From assembly GCA_902488965.1 (NCBI GenBank), contig CABTYA010000018.1:1-15871 (forward strand): DNA of 15,871 bases, read 5' to 3'. The stretch is from an uncultured Veillonellaceae bacterium. GTDB lineage: Bacteria; Bacillota; Negativicutes; Veillonellales; Negativicoccaceae. The position numbers and the translations under genes are program-made. The notes under the pieces were generated by a model. The model made no database searches. It saw nothing but the letters and a program-made list of their open reading frames with translations, and was not told where the DNA came from. Below, piece after piece: positions 7,550 through 15,104 of the stretch (positions are counted from its first letter, which is position 1; every line of letters begins with the position of its first letter).

Positions 7550-7892
7550 ATGCGAGTGATCAATAAGCCGAGTTCTGTTCCGTTTGCACGGCGACAATCA
7601 TCTATCTAGCCGACAAGTTACCTTGCCGTTCAAGCGACACACCCAAAAGGTCAGCGGGCAACTTCCTCCCTTTTCTATTCGGTCTTGCTCCGAGTGGGGT
7701 TTACCTGGCCGATGAGTTACCCCATCGCCGGTGCGCTCTTACCGCACCGTTCCACCCTTACCGTTACCGGCGGTTTGCATTTCTGTGGCACTGTCCCTGA
7801 GGTCACCCTCGCCGGACGTTATCCGGCACTCTGCCCTGCGGAGCTCGGACTTTCCTCGAGCAACAGCTCGCGATTGTCTCTCCTACTCGCAT
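7550..7892 (-). ncRNA. rnpB: RNase P RNA, class A
   Basis: The catalytic RNA of RNase P, which removes 5' leaders from pre-tRNAs. Conserved blocks on the minus strand are GAGGAAAGTCCG (7857-7846), followed by GGGCAGAGTGCCGG, then GCCACAGAAA, GGTAAGGGTGGAACGG, GCGGTAAGAGCGCACCG, GGTAAACCCCACTCGGAGC and, near the 3' end, AGAACTCGGCTTA (7576-7564). The arrangement matches the ancestral class A form, not Bacillus class B. The ends are set by a perfect 8-base P1 helix: ATGCGAGT (7892-7885) with ACTCGCAT (7557-7550). The predicted transcription start from the upstream promoter agrees with 7892 to within a base or two. Length is about 343 nt. Confidence 0.95.
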
Positions 7893-7897
7893 CGATT

Positions 7898-7926
7898 AGT
7901 GTATCATTCCCGCCGTTCTTTGTCAA
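7898..7926 (-). promoter_or_regulatory. Strong promoter of rnpB
   Basis: On the minus strand consensus TTGACA (7926-7921), a 17-base spacer and TACACT (7903-7898) preceded by TGA, an extended -10. The start is predicted at about 7891-7892, matching the 5' end inferred from the P1 helix. Confidence 0.88.
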
Positions 7927-7935
7927 AATGCCATC

Positions 7936-7959
7936 AAAAAAGAGCGGCTTGCACCGCTC
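7936..7959 (-). terminator. Intrinsic terminator of the tRNA transcript (and of rpoD read-through)
   Basis: On the minus strand GAGCGG (7959-7954), loop TGCAAG, CCGCTC (7947-7942), then six T (7941-7936). It lies 13 bases beyond the CCA end of the tRNA. No terminator was seen between rpoD and the tRNA, so it probably also ends the dnaG-rpoD transcript. Confidence 0.88.
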
Positions 7960-7972
7960 CTGTCATCTTGCT

Positions 7973-8047
7973 TGGTGGGCCCACCTGGGATCGAACCAGG
8001 GACCGACCGGTTATGAGCCGGCTGCTCTACCCCTGAGCTATAGGCCC
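7973..8047 (-). tRNA. tRNA with CAU anticodon, probably tRNA-Ile2 (lysidine type) rather than tRNA-Met
   Basis: A 75-nt tRNA with encoded CCA. The acceptor stem is GGGCCTA with TGGGCCC (one G-U), the D arm GCTC-AGGGGTA-GAGC, the anticodon loop CTCATAA with anticodon CAT at 8015-8013, and the T arm has GGTTCGATCC. G1-C72 pairing excludes an initiator tRNA. C4-G69 and C5-G68, as in E. coli tRNA-Ile2 and unlike its elongator tRNA-Met, together with similarity to Bacillus Ile2 (GGCTCATAACC), favour the AUA-reading isoleucine tRNA whose C34 is converted to lysidine by TilS. An elongator Met identity remains possible. It has its own promoter and terminator. Confidence 0.93.
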
Positions 8048-8064
8048 TGTCAAAATGTAATCCC

Positions 8065-8094
8065 ATTATACTGTATCCGCTTTCCGAGCGTCAA
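8065..8094 (-). promoter_or_regulatory. Promoter of the CAU tRNA
   Basis: On the minus strand TTGACG (8094-8089), an 18-base spacer and a consensus TATAAT (8070-8065). The -35 begins four bases after the rpoD stop codon. The predicted start near 8058 gives a leader of about 11 bases for RNase P to remove. Confidence 0.8.
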
Positions 8095-8097
8095 GTA

Positions 8098-9960
8098 TCA
8101 AAGGTAATCGGTAATGCGCTCGTGGCGGCCCTTGTTGCGCAATTTTTCGAGCGCCTTGCGCTCAATCTGACGAATCCGCTCTCGGGTCACTTCAAAATAC
8201 TGCCCGACCTCTTCCAGCGTCCGCTGCTTGCCGTCTTTGAGGCCGAAGCGGAGATAAATAACTTCCCGTTCGCGCGGGGTCAGTCCCTGTAAAATATCGT
8301 CCACCTGCTCACGCAGCATGATGGCCGACGCCGCTTCTTCCGGCGCCACCGCATTGCGGTCTTCGATGAACTCCACCAGATGCGAGTCCTCTTCTTCACC
8401 GATCGGCGTTTCCAGCGAGACCGGTTCCTGCGCGATTTTCATGATTTCGCGCACGCGTTCGACCGTAATATCCATCTCGGCGGCGATTTCTTCGGGGACG
8501 GGATCGCGCCCCAACTTCTGCAGCAGATTGCGCGATGTGCGCACCAACTTGTTGATGGTTTCCACCATATGCACCGGTATGCGGATTGTCCGTGCCTGGT
8601 CGGCGATCGCCCGCGTAATCGCCTGTCGAATCCACCACGTCGCATAGGTACTAAACTTATATCCCTTGGTGTAGTCGAATTTTTCGACCGCTTTGATCAG
8701 GCCGAGATTGCCTTCCTGCATCAAATCCAAAAACTGCATCCCGCGCCCGACATACCGTTTCGCGATACTGACGACCAGACGCAAGTTGGCATCCGTCAGG
8801 CTCTGCTTCGCCTCATGCGCATCCGCCAAAATTCGCTTTTCTTCCTCCCGTGCCGCCGCGTCCGTATAGGCTTCGGCGAGCCGTGCACGGACGCCGTCCG
8901 CCGTATAGAGAGCGGGAGCGCCGGCGTCGGTATCGAGCGGCATCCCGGCGACTTCCTGCGCCAATTCGGCCGCCTTCGCCACGCTGAGTTTGCCCTCGAT
9001 ATGCACGCCCAGCGCGGTCAGTCCCTGCTCCAGCAATTCCTGCATATGCGCGTCGTCCTGCCACGATTTCGGCAACACAAAAACCGCGTACGAAATCTCG
9101 CCGTCCTCATTCATACTGTCCGCCCGCGCCGCCAGCCACTCGGTAACCGCCGCACGTTCTTCCTGCGCCATCGCCACGGCTTTGCCCGCTTCGATCCGTT
9201 TGGCGAGTGCGACTTCTTGATCGCCGGTCAGCAGCGGTACCCGCCCGATTTCTTTCAGGTACATCCGCACCGGATCGTCGAGATTGATCTGATCGCTCGT
9301 ATCCTGCGCGGCAAACTGCGCCGCCGCTTTGGCATCTTCATCTGTCTCTTCCGCTTCGTCTTTGTCCACGGTCGTCAGCTCGATATGCGCGGCATGAAAC
9401 ATCTCGTAAATCTCTTCGATTTTTTCCGGACTGAGCTCGAATACCGCCAACCGATCCATGACATCGTCTTCGTTGAGCTGCTTTTCCTTTTTGCCCTGGG
9501 CAATCAATTCCTCCACCGTATCGTCGAGCGTCAGCTCCTCGTTGTCGGTTTTGCCGCTGCGCCGCCGCGACGACGATTTGACCGCCTGCGAACGAGAGGA
9601 TTTCTTCGTTGTCGCGGCGGATTTTTTCGCCCGCGCGGATGATTTCGTTTCCTTCTTCGTGCTCGGTTTTTCAACCGTGTTCGACTCCGCCGGCAGCACC
9701 ATCGTACCGTCCGCTTCCAAGCGGATATCACCCGTTTCCGCCAAACGTGTATTCAACGTCGTGATGCTGCGCTGCGAAAACCGGTGCTTGCGTAGACATT
9801 CGTTGGCCTCGGTTGTCGTCAATTCACCGTTTTGGCAGCAAGCGATCACCTGCATGGCTTCCTCCATACGTTGCGCGACGGTTTTCCGTTTTCGTTTCGG
9901 TCGCGCCGCCTGTCGGGTTGTCGTTTCTTCTTTCATCGCTGTTACCTCATCCGTTGTCAT
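8098..9960 (-). CDS. rpoD: Primary RNA polymerase sigma factor RpoD/SigA, long form with extended N-terminus
   Basis: A 620-residue sigma-70 group 1 type protein that directs RNA polymerase to TTGACA/TATAAT promoters. Region 1.1 is at about 143-198, region 1.2 begins at [17 protein letters not shown] (228-244), region 2 spans about 388-472 (with [20 protein letters not shown]), region 3 follows to about 545, and region 4 at 558-610 ends with the [17 protein letters not shown] helix. Unusual parts are an N-terminal domain at about 30-90, a Lys/Ser/Arg-rich linker at about 97-137, and a roughly 125-residue Ala/Glu-rich insert (about 258-385) between 1.2 and 2.1 that Bacillus SigA lacks. The ATG at 9960 has GGAAGGA 7 bases before it. 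It lies 39 bases after a second sigma gene. Confidence 0.96.
   Translation of the reverse strand: MTTDEVTAMKEETTTRQAARPKRKRKTVAQRMEEAMQVIACCQNGELTTTEANECLRKHRFSQRSITTLNTRLAETGDIRLEADGTMVLPAESNTVEKPSTKKETKSSARAKKSAATTKKSSRSQAVKSSSRRRSGKTDNEELTLDDTVEELIAQGKKEKQLNEDDVMDRLAVFELSPEKIEEIYEMFHAAHIELTTVDKDEAEETDEDAKAAAQFAAQDTSDQINLDDPVRMYLKEIGRVPLLTGDQEVALAKRIEAGKAVAMAQEERAAVTEWLAARADSMNEDGEISYAVFVLPKSWQDDAHMQELLEQGLTALGVHIEGKLSVAKAAELAQEVAGMPLDTDAGAPALYTADGVRARLAEAYTDAAAREEEKRILADAHEAKQSLTDANLRLVVSIAKRYVGRGMQFLDLMQEGNLGLIKAVEKFDYTKGYKFSTYATWWIRQAITRAIADQARTIRIPVHMVETINKLVRTSRNLLQKLGRDPVPEEIAAEMDITVERVREIMKIAQEPVSLETPIGEEEDSHLVEFIEDRNAVAPEEAASAIMLREQVDDILQGLTPREREVIYLRFGLKDGKQRTLEEVGQYFEVTRERIRQIERKALEKLRNKGRHERITDYL
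8555..8586. repeat. Copy 1 of a 32-bp exact direct repeat shared by the two sigma genes
   Basis: Bases 8555-8586 equal 10442-10473 exactly. Both encode part of the region 2.4 to 3.0 block ([11 protein letters not shown]). It is the longest exact match I found between the paralogues; mismatches bound it on both sides. It reflects gene duplication with strong protein constraint, or gene conversion. Confidence 0.85.
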
Positions 9961-9976
9961 TTCCGTATCCTTCCAT
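9947..9976 (-). other. Possible 9-codon upstream ORF overlapping the rpoD start
   Basis: An ATG at 9976 has the best Shine-Dalgarno of this junction (AAGGAGA, 9990-9984, about 8-base spacing). It encodes MEGYGNDNG and stops at TGA 9949-9947, 14 bases inside rpoD in another frame. rpoD itself uses GGAAGGA within this ORF. It could tune rpoD translation or be chance; nothing in the peptide is recognisable. Confidence 0.25.
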
Positions 9977-9999
9977 CGAGTTCTCTCCTTCGATATTCT

Positions 10000-11097
10000 C
10001 TATTGCAACAGATTGCCTTTGGCGCGTAACTTTTCCAGTGCTTTGCGCTCAATCTGCCGAATGCGCTCGCGGGTGACGTCAAAATACGCACCGACTTCCT
10101 CTAATGTCCGATGCTTGCCGTCGCGCAATCCGAACCGCAGATAAATCACTTCCCGCTCCCGCTCGGGCAATGCGTCCAATGCCCGTTCAATCTGCTCGCG
10201 CTGTAAAATCGCGGCCGCCGCCTCTTCCGGCGCTACCGCATCATGGTCTTCGATAAATGCTCCCAAGTGCGAATCTTCTTCTTCGCCGATCGGTGTTTCG
10301 AGCGACACCGGTTCTTGGGATATTTTCATAATTTCCCGTACTTTTTCGACGGTGATGTCCATCATCTCCGCCAATTCCTCTTCGGTCGCCTCGCGGCCCT
10401 GTTCGTGCGAGATCTGGCGCTCAAACCGGTTGAGCTTGTTAATGGTTTCCACCATATGCACCGGTATGCGGATCGTCCGTGCCTGATCGGCGATGGCTCT
10501 GGTAATCGCCTGCCGAATCCACCACGTCGCATAGGTGCTGAATTTAAATCCCTTCGTATAATCGTACTTTTCAACGGCGCGCAGCAGGCCCATATTGCCT
10601 TCCTGAATCAAATCCAAGAACGACAATCCCCGATTGACATAGCGCTTGGCAATACTGACCACCAACCGCAGATTGGCATCGGACAGTTCTTTGCGGGCCA
10701 GTTCGGAGTCTTTTTCCAAGCGAGCCATCTCCGCCGGCGTTTCCGTGCCGTCCGCCTCGCCCGGCGCGTGAATCCGCTGGGCGATTTCGATTTCTTCTTC
10801 GGCATCCAGCAAGTCCACTTGGCCGATTTCTTTCAGATAGACACGCACGTGGTCGTCCATGCGGGCCCCCGCACTTTCCGCCAGCATCTCCTCTTCCGTA
10901 TGCGCACTCGCACCGGCAACGATGATGACGTCGCGAGCGGCCAACCGATCCAGTATACGATCCCAACGCCCGTACGTCCACTTGCCGCGCTCCGCTCGTT
11001 GCCGTATCTCATCATAGGCTAATTGATTGTTCCCGTCAACACTGGCCATCAATTCCGCCATCTGCCGTTCCAATCCCCGCTTTGCTGTATCTGTCAT
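10000..11097 (-). CDS. Second primary-type sigma-70 factor, short form
   Basis: A 365-residue sigma-70 protein about the size of Bacillus SigA. An N-terminal helical domain (about 10-62) leads to region 1.2 ([17 protein letters not shown], 81-97), region 2 (about 138-222), region 3 and region 4 (308-360). The KFSTY...NKL block in region 2 (38 residues) is identical to the long sigma next door, and the region 4.2 helix differs by only two residues (VGAYFDV against VGQYFEV). The two should therefore read much the same promoters. The ATG at 11097 follows AAGGAG with 6-base spacing, 15 bases after dnaG, and the stop is 39 bases before the long rpoD. It is either a group 2 sigma or the original SigA beside a duplicated partner; the sequence does not decide. 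Confidence 0.95.
   Translation of the reverse strand: MTDTAKRGLERQMAELMASVDGNNQLAYDEIRQRAERGKWTYGRWDRILDRLAARDVIIVAGASAHTEEEMLAESAGARMDDHVRVYLKEIGQVDLLDAEEEIEIAQRIHAPGEADGTETPAEMARLEKDSELARKELSDANLRLVVSIAKRYVNRGLSFLDLIQEGNMGLLRAVEKYDYTKGFKFSTYATWWIRQAITRAIADQARTIRIPVHMVETINKLNRFERQISHEQGREATEEELAEMMDITVEKVREIMKISQEPVSLETPIGEEEDSHLGAFIEDHDAVAPEEAAAAILQREQIERALDALPEREREVIYLRFGLRDGKHRTLEEVGAYFDVTRERIRQIERKALEKLRAKGNLLQ
10442..10473. repeat. Copy 2 of the 32-bp exact direct repeat in the short sigma gene
   Basis: Exact partner of 8555-8586, in the same codon register and orientation, 1887 bases away. Surrounding sequence is also closely similar, with mostly synonymous changes by eye. Confidence 0.85.
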
Positions 11098-11112
11098 GTC
11101 GTCTCCTTATCG

Positions 11113-12891
11113 TTATTGCCACTCACGCAACTGTTCATTGGCCTTCATCCCGGCCTTCATTTCTTCTCGATAACGCGCCTCATCTCCTTGCCGAATATAT
11201 TCTTCCGCCTGCCGGCAATGCTGTTCGTAGATGTCCTGCAACGCCGCCCGCCGCAACGGCCGCATATACGCGGTCGCCGTACCGCCTGCGGGCAATTCCG
11301 CCATCACCGCCCGCGCGTACCGCTCCCGTTCCTCTTCGGGAACCGCTGCCCGGATACGTTCTTCCGCCAATGCGCCGGTTTCGTCCCGCACCGCCAGGCA
11401 TTGCGCATAGACTGCCTGCCACAGCGGATCGGTAAAATCGCTCGGCGGTACTTGTTCGGCGACCGCCGCTACATCACCGCCTTGCAGCAAATAGCCGATT
11501 AGCCGTTCTTCCGCCTTTCGGCGCTGCGTAACGCCCGTTGCCGAAGTGCTTTCTTGCGCCGACGAACTCGCCGGTGCGACATAGACATCTTTTTTTGTCT
11601 GTTCGATATACTTCTGCGCCTCGCTGCGCACCAAGCCTTCATTCATACGCAGCGCGCCGGCCAACTTGGTCAGATAGCCGTCAATCGCCACCGCATTTTC
11701 CGTTTCTACAATCAGCGGCAGCATTTCGCTCAAGATTTTATTTTTCCCTTCGATTGTCGTCGGATTGCCCTGCCGAAGCGCCATTTTCAATGAATAGTCA
11801 ATGACGCCCTGCGCAGCGCGAACGGCCTCCTGCCATGCCTCGGCGCCGTGGGTGCGAATATATTCGTCGGGGTCCTTGCCGTCGGGCAGTGTGACGATGC
11901 GCAACCGAATCCCGACCTTGCGGGCAATCTCGATGGCCCGTTTCGTCGCCGCGCGCCCCGCACCGTCCATATCATATGCGATTAACAGCTCTTTGGCCGA
12001 CCGATGCAGCAACCGCGCCTGCGCCTCGGTAAACGCCGTGCCCAACGATGCGACGACATTCGTCACGCCCTGGTTGTGTACGCCGACGACATCCATATAG
12101 CCTTCGACCAAGACCGCCTGTTCGGTCTTGCGAATGGCCGGCAATGCCCGCGACAAAGCAAACAGCAAATTGCGTTTATTAAATATCGCCGTCTCGGGCG
12201 AATTCAAGTATTTCGGCTCGCCCGCATCGAGAATCCGGCCGCCGAAACCGACGACGCGTCCCTTGGGGTCGCGAATCGGGAACATGCAGCGCCCGCGAAA
12301 ACGGTCATAAACTTCCCCGTTCTTTTCCGTACATAATCCGGCCGCCAGCAGCAGTTCCTTGCTGTATCCTCGCTTGGTAAAATCCCGATACAGGCGCGAC
12401 CACTCATCCACCGCATAGCCCAGTTTGAAATCGACGACCGTCTGCGCGGACAATCCCCGCCGCTGCCAATACGCCAATCCCGGCGCGCCCAATGCGGTCT
12501 TCGTCAAGCAGTTGTGAAAATAATCCGCCGCCCGTTCGTTGACTTCGTACAAGGCCTGCCGCCACTTCTCGCGCTTGCGCTCGGCCGGCGACAAGTCCGC
12601 CTGCGGTACCTCCAGATGAATGCGGTTCGCCAACCGCTCGACCGCCTCGGGAAAGGTGCAATGCTCGTATTTTTGGATAAACGAAAACACATCCCCCGCC
12701 TCGTGGCAACCGAAACAATAAAAAAAGTTCTTCTCGGGAGAAACGGAAAACGACGGCGTTTTTTCATGATGAAACGGGCAACACGCCCAATACGTCTTGC
12801 CCTTTTTCTGCAATGCGACAGCTTCGCCGATGACCTGCACGATATCATTTCCCGCCCGTACTTGTTCTACAAAATCTTCCGTAAATCTCAC
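11113..12891 (-). CDS. dnaG: DNA primase
   Basis: A 592-residue primase that lays RNA primers for replication and works with the DnaB helicase. The zinc-binding domain has C38-P-F-H41 and C59-F-G-C62. The catalytic core and TOPRIM fold show EGYMD (263-267) and the metal-binding D307-M-D309. A Ser/Thr/Ala-rich linker (about 435-455) precedes the C-terminal helicase-interaction domain. I chose the GTG at 12891, which gives MRFTEDFVEQVRAGNDIVQVI as in homologues and has GAGGAGG upstream. An in-frame ATG at 12933 would add 14 residues with no family support. It follows the rny terminator, so a promoter should lie in 12892-12965, but I found no convincing one. It is followed by two sigma genes, as in a macromolecular synthesis operon. 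Confidence 0.96.
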   Translation of the reverse strand: MRFTEDFVEQVRAGNDIVQVIGEAVALQKKGKTYWACCPFHHEKTPSFSVSPEKNFFYCFGCHEAGDVFSFIQKYEHCTFPEAVERLANRIHLEVPQADLSPAERKREKWRQALYEVNERAADYFHNCLTKTALGAPGLAYWQRRGLSAQTVVDFKLGYAVDEWSRLYRDFTKRGYSKELLLAAGLCTEKNGEVYDRFRGRCMFPIRDPKGRVVGFGGRILDAGEPKYLNSPETAIFNKRNLLFALSRALPAIRKTEQAVLVEGYMDVVGVHNQGVTNVVASLGTAFTEAQARLLHRSAKELLIAYDMDGAGRAATKRAIEIARKVGIRLRIVTLPDGKDPDEYIRTHGAEAWQEAVRAAQGVIDYSLKMALRQGNPTTIEGKNKILSEMLPLIVETENAVAIDGYLTKLAGALRMNEGLVRSEAQKYIEQTKKDVYVAPASSSAQESTSATGVTQRRKAEERLIGYLLQGGDVAAVAEQVPPSDFTDPLWQAVYAQCLAVRDETGALAEERIRAAVPEEERERYARAVMAELPAGGTATAYMRPLRRAALQDIYEQHCRQAEEYIRQGDEARYREEMKAGMKANEQLREWQ

Positions 12892-12965
12892 GTCTCCGCT
12901 CCTCCTCTCGCTCTTTGCTAGTATTCTCCGCATCTTGCGAATTTCCTTTTTATCGGCCCGCAGAC

Positions 12966-12995
12966 AAAGAAAAACCGTCGCCCGTAAGCGACGGT
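12966..12995 (-). terminator. Intrinsic terminator of rny
   Basis: On the minus strand ACCGTCGC (12995-12988), a 6-base loop, GCGACGGT (12981-12974), then TTTTCTTT. The stem is eight perfect pairs starting 13 bases after the rny stop. It separates rny from the dnaG-rpoD cluster. Confidence 0.88.
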
Positions 12996-13008
12996 CTGTC
13001 GTTCCTTG

Positions 13009-14556
13009 TTATTTGGCGTAATCAGTCGCGCGTGTTTCGCGAATGACGACGACCTTGATATGGCCCGGATACTGTAATTCGTTTTGAATCCGCTGCGCAA
13101 TATCATGTACTAAGAGCGTTACATCGTCTTCGGTGACCATCTCCGGTTTCACCATGACCCGAATTTCCCGACCGGCCTGAGTTGCATAACAGCTTTCCAC
13201 ACCGTCGAAAGATTTGGCAATTTCTTCCAATTTAGTCAATCGCTTCAGATAATTTTCCAATGTTTCGCGACGCGCCCCCGGCCGTGCCGCCGAGATGGCA
13301 TCCGCCGCCGCCACCAGTACCGCTTCCACGTAGGTGGCCTCCGTATCACCGTGATGCGATGCAATCGCATTGACGACTACATCCGACTCGTGGTACTTCT
13401 TGGCAATTTCGACGCCCAGCTCCACGTGCGTCTTTCCTTCGATTTCCTGGTCAATCGCTTTACCGATATCATGCAATAAGCCCGCCCGTTTGGCCAGCTC
13501 CGCATCGGCACCGACTTCCGCGGCGAGTGCCGCCGCCAAGTTGGCTACTTCGACCGAATGCTGCAGTACATTCTGTCCGTAACTTGTCCGATACTTCATG
13601 CGTCCCAGTATTTTCACCAGTTCGGGATGCATATGATGAATATTGAGATCGAACAACGCCTGTTCGCCGGCTTCACGCATTCGCTTGTCGACTTCTTTGC
13701 GTGCTTTTTCGACCATTTCTTCAATCCGGGCCGGATGGATTCGTCCGTCCTTGATCAGGTTTTCCAAGGCGACACGGGCCACTTCCCGCCGCACCTGGCT
13801 GAACCCGGACAAGGTTACCGCTTCGGGCGTATCATCGATAATCAAATCGATGCCCGTCGCCATTTCCAAGGCGCGGATATTGCGCCCTTCACGACCGATA
13901 ATCCGTCCTTTCATCTCGTCATTCGGCAATGTCACGACCGAGATGGTCGTTTCCGCGACCTGCTCGGCCGCGTTGCGCTGAATGGCCAGCGAGATGATTT
14001 CCCGTGCCTGCTTGTCCGCTTCTTCCTTGCATTGGTTTTCCCATTCGCGGATCAGCACCGCTTTTTCATGCTTGATATCCTTTTCCACGTTGGCCAGCAA
14101 AATCCCTTTGGCCTGTTCAAATGTCATCCCCGAAATTTCTTCGAGCTTGCTCATTTGACGACCGTACAGTTCATCCGCCGCTTGCTGTCGTTCTCTGATT
14201 TTCGTTTCCTTACGTTGCAACGCCGTTTCCTTTTGTTCCAACGTATCGGTCCGTCGATCCAGATTTGTTTCTTTTTGCTCCAATCGCCGTTCGTAACGAT
14301 TCAACTCATTACGACGATTCTTTTCGTCACGCTCGATTTCCGCGCGCAAGCGATGCATTTCTTCTTTCGTCTGCAACACTTGCTCTTTGCGCATCGTTTC
14401 TGCCGCACGCTGCGCTTCTTCTCGAATCCGTTCGGCTTCTCTTTCGGCACTGCCGATTTTCGATTCCGCAGCGGCACGACGTAAAAAATACCCGCCGGCG
14501 ACTCCGATAATCACCAAGAGAAGTCCGTAAATCACTAATTCGGAAATGATTTTCAC
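13009..14556 (-). CDS. rny: Ribonuclease Y
   Basis: A membrane-anchored endoribonuclease that initiates mRNA decay in many Firmicutes, about 515 residues from the GTG at 14556. One N-terminal transmembrane helix (about residues 7-25, [18 protein letters not shown]) leads to a long charged coiled coil (about 30-190), a KH RNA-binding domain with [15 protein letters not shown], and an HD metal-dependent phosphohydrolase domain with [10 protein letters not shown] (H-D at 362-363) and a later SHHGD. The start is uncertain. In-frame GTG codons at 14583 and 14556 have poorly spaced Shine-Dalgarno sites, whereas the perfect AGGGAGGTGA at 14562-14553 points to ATC (14550) or ATT (14547). The gene has a possible own promoter and a clear terminator. 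Confidence 0.95.
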   Translation of the reverse strand: MKIISELVIYGLLLVIIGVAGGYFLRRAAAESKIGSAEREAERIREEAQRAAETMRKEQVLQTKEEMHRLRAEIERDEKNRRNELNRYERRLEQKETNLDRRTDTLEQKETALQRKETKIRERQQAADELYGRQMSKLEEISGMTFEQAKGILLANVEKDIKHEKAVLIREWENQCKEEADKQAREIISLAIQRNAAEQVAETTISVVTLPNDEMKGRIIGREGRNIRALEMATGIDLIIDDTPEAVTLSGFSQVRREVARVALENLIKDGRIHPARIEEMVEKARKEVDKRMREAGEQALFDLNIHHMHPELVKILGRMKYRTSYGQNVLQHSVEVANLAAALAAEVGADAELAKRAGLLHDIGKAIDQEIEGKTHVELGVEIAKKYHESDVVVNAIASHHGDTEATYVEAVLVAAADAISAARPGARRETLENYLKRLTKLEEIAKSFDGVESCYATQAGREIRVMVKPEMVTEDDVTLLVHDIAQRIQNELQYPGHIKVVVIRETRATDYAK

Positions 14557-14621
14557 CTCCCTTGCGTGTAAAGAGTCTGCCACTCCTTACATCAGTATTG
14601 TGTTGTTTGTATCGTGCTCAT

Positions 14622-14650
14622 TATCTACGATTGCCTTTATTTATTGTAAA
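14622..14650 (-). promoter_or_regulatory. Possible promoter of rny
   Basis: On the minus strand TTTACA (14650-14645), a 17-base spacer and TAGATA (14627-14622). The -35 lies in the last codons of recX. Two mismatches in the -10 make this tentative. No terminator was seen after recX, so read-through from recA-recX is the alternative source. Confidence 0.4.
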
Positions 14651-15104
14651 TTTTTTTACTCGGAGTGTCAAGCAAGGCCGATTCCCCCAGTTCCTCGCAG
14701 ACCGCATACAGCACGCCCGGCCCGTAGCCTCGATTGGCCAAAAACGACGCTAATTTCCGCCGTTTGACCTGTCCCGATGCGTCAAGCAGACGCATGCGCA
14801 CCAGCCGTAATGCCCGTCGATTTTCTTCTTCCGCACTCATCCTCGACGGCATCTCCAACCCTTTTTTCTGTAATTTGTAGGCGATGTACGAATTACCGTA
14901 CACCCCCTCCTCCACATACCGCTCGTACAGCCGCTGCGCCAATACGTCGTCATCAACCAGCCGCGCCGCACACAAACGAGCGAGAACCTCTCGAATCTCG
15001 CTCGTATCAAACCCTTTCCGTTCCAGTTTTTGCGCCAACTCGGCCCGACTGTGATTCCGCTTGCCGAGATAGGTCAGCGCCTGCTCGTACGCACGCTCAT
15101 TCAT
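14637..15104 (-). CDS. recX: RecX family regulator of RecA
   Basis: A 155-residue helical protein with the RecX pattern: [19 protein letters not shown] (residues 9-27), [23 protein letters not shown] and [10 protein letters not shown]. RecX binds RecA filaments and modulates their activity. The ATG at 15104 overlaps the end of recA by eight bases (ATGAATGA), so the two genes are translationally coupled. The frame is open 17 codons further up, inside recA, but those residues are not RecX-like. A weak Shine-Dalgarno fits coupling and low expression relative to recA. Confidence 0.92.
   Translation of the reverse strand: MNERAYEQALTYLGKRNHSRAELAQKLERKGFDTSEIREVLARLCAARLVDDDVLAQRLYERYVEEGVYGNSYIAYKLQKKGLEMPSRMSAEEENRRALRLVRMRLLDASGQVKRRKLASFLANRGYGPGVLYAVCEELGESALLDTPSKKIYNK

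Noticed and set aside
7432..7563. An N-terminal extension of thioredoxin (possible signal or targeting peptide)
   Set aside because: The region contains a near-consensus promoter, the leader and the rnpB terminator, and the ATG at 7431 has a strong ribosome site giving the standard thioredoxin length.
7685..8107. Plus-strand open frame of 140 codons across rnpB and the tRNA
   Set aside because: It is antisense to two RNA genes with clear conserved structure, and it has no recognisable protein features.
12892..12933. dnaG starting at the ATG at 12933
   Set aside because: It would add 14 residues not seen in the family, while the GTG at 12891 has a strong upstream Shine-Dalgarno and gives the canonical N-terminus.
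12892..12965. Promoter for the dnaG-sigma operon
   Set aside because: AATACT and GATAAA elements exist, but neither has a matching -35 at 16-18 bases. A promoter is expected here because rny has a terminator, but I cannot place it.
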